Assembly: GCA_028554755.1 (NCBI GenBank)
Contig: JAPTOF010000019.1
Span: 7,326,001-7,390,000 of the forward strand
Origin: Cordia subcordata
Lineage: Eukaryota > Streptophyta > Magnoliopsida > Boraginales > Cordiaceae
Length of the DNA: 64,000 nucleotides
Direction: 5' to 3'
A program made the position numbers and the translations under genes. Each line of letters starts with the position of its first letter. Within the stretch, counting starts at the first letter, position 1. Positions 62,201 through 64,000 of this stretch are shown here, piece by piece. The notes beneath the pieces were generated by a model. It had not been told where the DNA came from, ran no database searches, and saw only the letters and a program-made list of their open reading frames with translations.

Positions 62201-63351
62201 ATTCCGATGTTGATGATGGTCACTCCCGCTATGTGGTTGAGACCCAAAACTGCCTCTTTGTCCACCCTCCTTATGTGTGGTCTCCCTAGATGAAGACTCT
62301 CCAGAAGAGTGACCAGTTTTTCCTGAGCTATTAGGCGCAACTTCCACAACTCCTTGAGGTGGTGGAGCCTGTAAAAAGCCGCCATTGGCTGATGCACTAT
62401 TGTTTCCACCACCTCTATGTTTCATAGACCTTTGGCGGGCTGGTGCAACATGGTTCGGAGTTGAACTAGGGTTCGCAGTTGAACTAGGGTTCGCATGATT
62501 ACTACTAACTTGCTTAGGTGAAGACACAGAACCCATTCCAATCCCCTACAATTAACAAAAGCACATTCAGGTAAACAAGTGAATTACCCGAGCTTAATAT
62601 TAAATTAGCAGAATGGATCCACATATATAATCTGCGTGCACATAAAGCAAACAATTCATATTTAACAAGATAACAAGTTATCCCACCCATCATTGTAGAC
62701 AATCAGCAGATATTCGGGAACGAATTATTTAAATATATGAAAAATGCATTCAAGGAGAAGCACCTGTGGACCAGAGGCTGATCCATCAGAGAGATTTTTC
62801 AGAGAATCAGACGAGGACGATTTAGGAGAAGCCTTAGTGGATTCAGATAGAGCAGGCCATGAAACTGCTCCCATAACTGGACTAACATCAGCAGCACCAT
62901 TCGACGGCCTATTCCATGCTGGCTTCTTGCCTGCATTGCTGCCACCGTCATTCTCCGAGCTGTCCAGTTGAGCCTCCGCCACAGCTTCCTCATTCAAAAC
63001 CGAAGATGAAGTAGCACCAACCACCGCCGCAGCAGTATTGTTGGTAGCCGACCAATCAGAAGAAGCATTCGCGATTTGCTCCGGGACAGTGCCTGACGAA
63101 GGAGGAGGAAGGGAAACAGGCGCAGTGGTAACAGAAGCAGCGGCGGCAGTGGTGTTGGAGGTGGAGGAGAGAGGGGACTCAGATTCGCCGCCACGAACAA
63201 TCTGAGTCCAAGGAGAGGAAACACCGCGTGGAGTGGAGGAACGGCGAGCCTTGGGGCTGCTAACAGCGGCCGCGGCCTGTCCAGCGCCGGCAGCGGCAGA
63301 GGCCCGAGGAGAATGACGAGGTGGAGGAGTAGTATTAGAAGCGGTAGCCAT
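56229..63351 (-). CDS. LARP1: La-related protein of the LARP1 family (LARP1b/c type)
   Basis: Cytoplasmic RNA-binding protein of the LARP1 group, which controls mRNA translation and stability. Six exons: 63351-62764, 62545-61939, 61863-61716, 61626-61536, 56822-56751 and 56519-56229, GT-AG and in phase, giving 598 residues. Exon 1 is Ala/Ser/Thr-rich and includes a conserved SPWTQIVRGGE block and WPALSES. Exon 2 is a disordered Gly/His/Arg-rich segment (RRDHDRGNQDW, YGGR). The La motif spans exons 3-5: QIEYYFSNDNLVKDTYLRQN, MDEQGWVSIKLIANFNKV, then QLTDDIQLILTVLQSSSVLE and EKVRRRGDWTKWM. The remaining C-terminus is short and I see no DM15 repeats, as in Arabidopsis LARP1b and LARP1c and unlike LARP1a. 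The intron between exons 4 and 5 is 4.7 kb. The start is the ATG at 63351. Confidence 0.94.
62464..62509 (-). repeat. In-frame short duplication in LARP1 exon 2
   Basis: Two copies of an 18-nt unit (on the plus strand TTGAACTAGGGTTCGCAG type) encode repeated NPSST. It adds one copy of the motif to the disordered segment. Confidence 0.75.
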
Positions 63352-63930
63352 TCCAAAAAAAATTTAGGGTTTTCAGCAAAACTTAGGGCTTTCTCGTAAT
63401 ATATAAAAATCTATTTTTTCTTAAAAGAAAAAAAACCTCAAAATTAGGGTTTTGTTTTTTCTCTAACTACAAAAAAATCGAAAGTGTAGCCTTCTGATTA
63501 GGGTTTCCGCAACAGCTCTCCGATCACGTCGACAAGTTGATCGACTTTTCTTAACACCAAACAAAAGAAAACTGAAACCAAAAAAAAAATCAAGCCGATC
63601 AAAACTTTTTTTTTTTGTTTGCTTCAAACGATGAGTTTGAGTTCGGGCTCGGGCTTCGTATTTTCCAAAGATTGGGCTGTCGATGGATCGCTAAGATGAT
63701 CCGATCGGGCTCAAGAGAGAGGCAAAGAGGAGGCTTTCTTCTTCTTCAGATAAACGAAGAAAAACCAAAAAAACACGCACATACACACGATATAGAGAGA
63801 CGACTCTCTCTCTTCTCTCTTCTCTCTCTCTCTCTCTCTTCGTTGTGCAGTGTTTTTGTTTGTTTGTTATTTTCCTCTGCTCCTGTTTTCTTCTTTGCTT
63901 AGCCGCTTGGGTTTTTTTTCCCTATTGCGC
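63352..63930 (-). promoter_or_regulatory. LARP1 leader and promoter with three telo-boxes
   Basis: On the minus strand AAACCCTAA occurs at 63372-63364, 63452-63444 and 63506-63498, within 155 nt above the start codon. Telo-boxes are enriched in plant promoters of ribosomal and translation genes. CT/GA runs at about 63800-63840 suggest the transcript start lies near there. Binding and function are inferred. Confidence 0.55.
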
Positions 63931-64000
63931 CCCAATAAGGGGGGGGGGGGGTTGAAATGATTAAAATGCCCTTAATTTGGAGCACTTTTTCCACGTTGTA

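Noticed and set aside
61757..62293. 178-codon plus-strand ORF
   Set aside because: Antisense shadow of LARP1 exons 2 and 3, without a known domain.
63615..63902. 95-codon plus-strand ORF upstream of LARP1
   Set aside because: Its second half is translated from CT microsatellite, and it overlaps the likely LARP1 leader.

Overview
This is nuclear DNA of a flowering plant, almost certainly a eudicot. The genes carry many GT-AG introns. The spacers are AT-rich and full of small inverted-repeat transposons. Every recognisable protein (FREE1, FBS4-type F-box, MCA1, PLS-type PPR, RING-H2, FD, LARP1) is a plant family. Exon borders were read by eye from splice signals and family conservation, so they are gene models and not transcript evidence. 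I cannot name the species.

Layout: (1) 1-5401 (+), FREE1/FYVE1, an ESCRT factor, cut at its 5' end by the window edge. (2) 6216-7983 (-), an FBS4-like F-box protein, with its leader and a promoter holding two G-boxes up to about 8.92 kb. (3) 9-24.7 kb has no convincing gene. It holds a direct duplication of about 1.1 kb, a hAT-type element inserted in one duplicate, a dispersed 285-bp repeat, two related MITEs and a 193-bp tandem repeat. (4) 25810-31960 (+), MCA1/MCA2-type mechanosensitive Ca2+ channel protein. (5) 33677-35362 (-), intronless PPR protein. (6) 38666-39091 (+), small RING-H2 protein. (7) 42530-43715 (-), an FD-type flowering bZIP. (8) 44-56 kb, a second repeat-rich spacer. (9) 56229-63351 (-), LARP1-type La-motif RNA-binding protein with telo-boxes in its leader.

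FBS4, MCA1, FD and LARP1 stand in the same order as Arabidopsis At4g35930, At4g35920, At4g35900 and At4g35890 (recalled, not searched). The window is therefore a conserved ancestral block, expanded by repeats and by a PPR and a RING gene. The Arabidopsis CTU2 gene of that block was not seen here. FREE1 lies elsewhere in Arabidopsis (At1g20110), so a synteny break probably falls between about 5.4 and 6.2 kb.

The most unusual gene-level observation is the FD 5' splice site. The conserved exon end is followed by GA and not GT, and the nearest GT lies 4 nt further on and would shift the frame before the leucine zipper. No wholly new biological system was recognised. The other interest lies in transposon archaeology: several elements have clear target-site duplications, and one insertion has its empty site preserved in a neighbouring duplicate.
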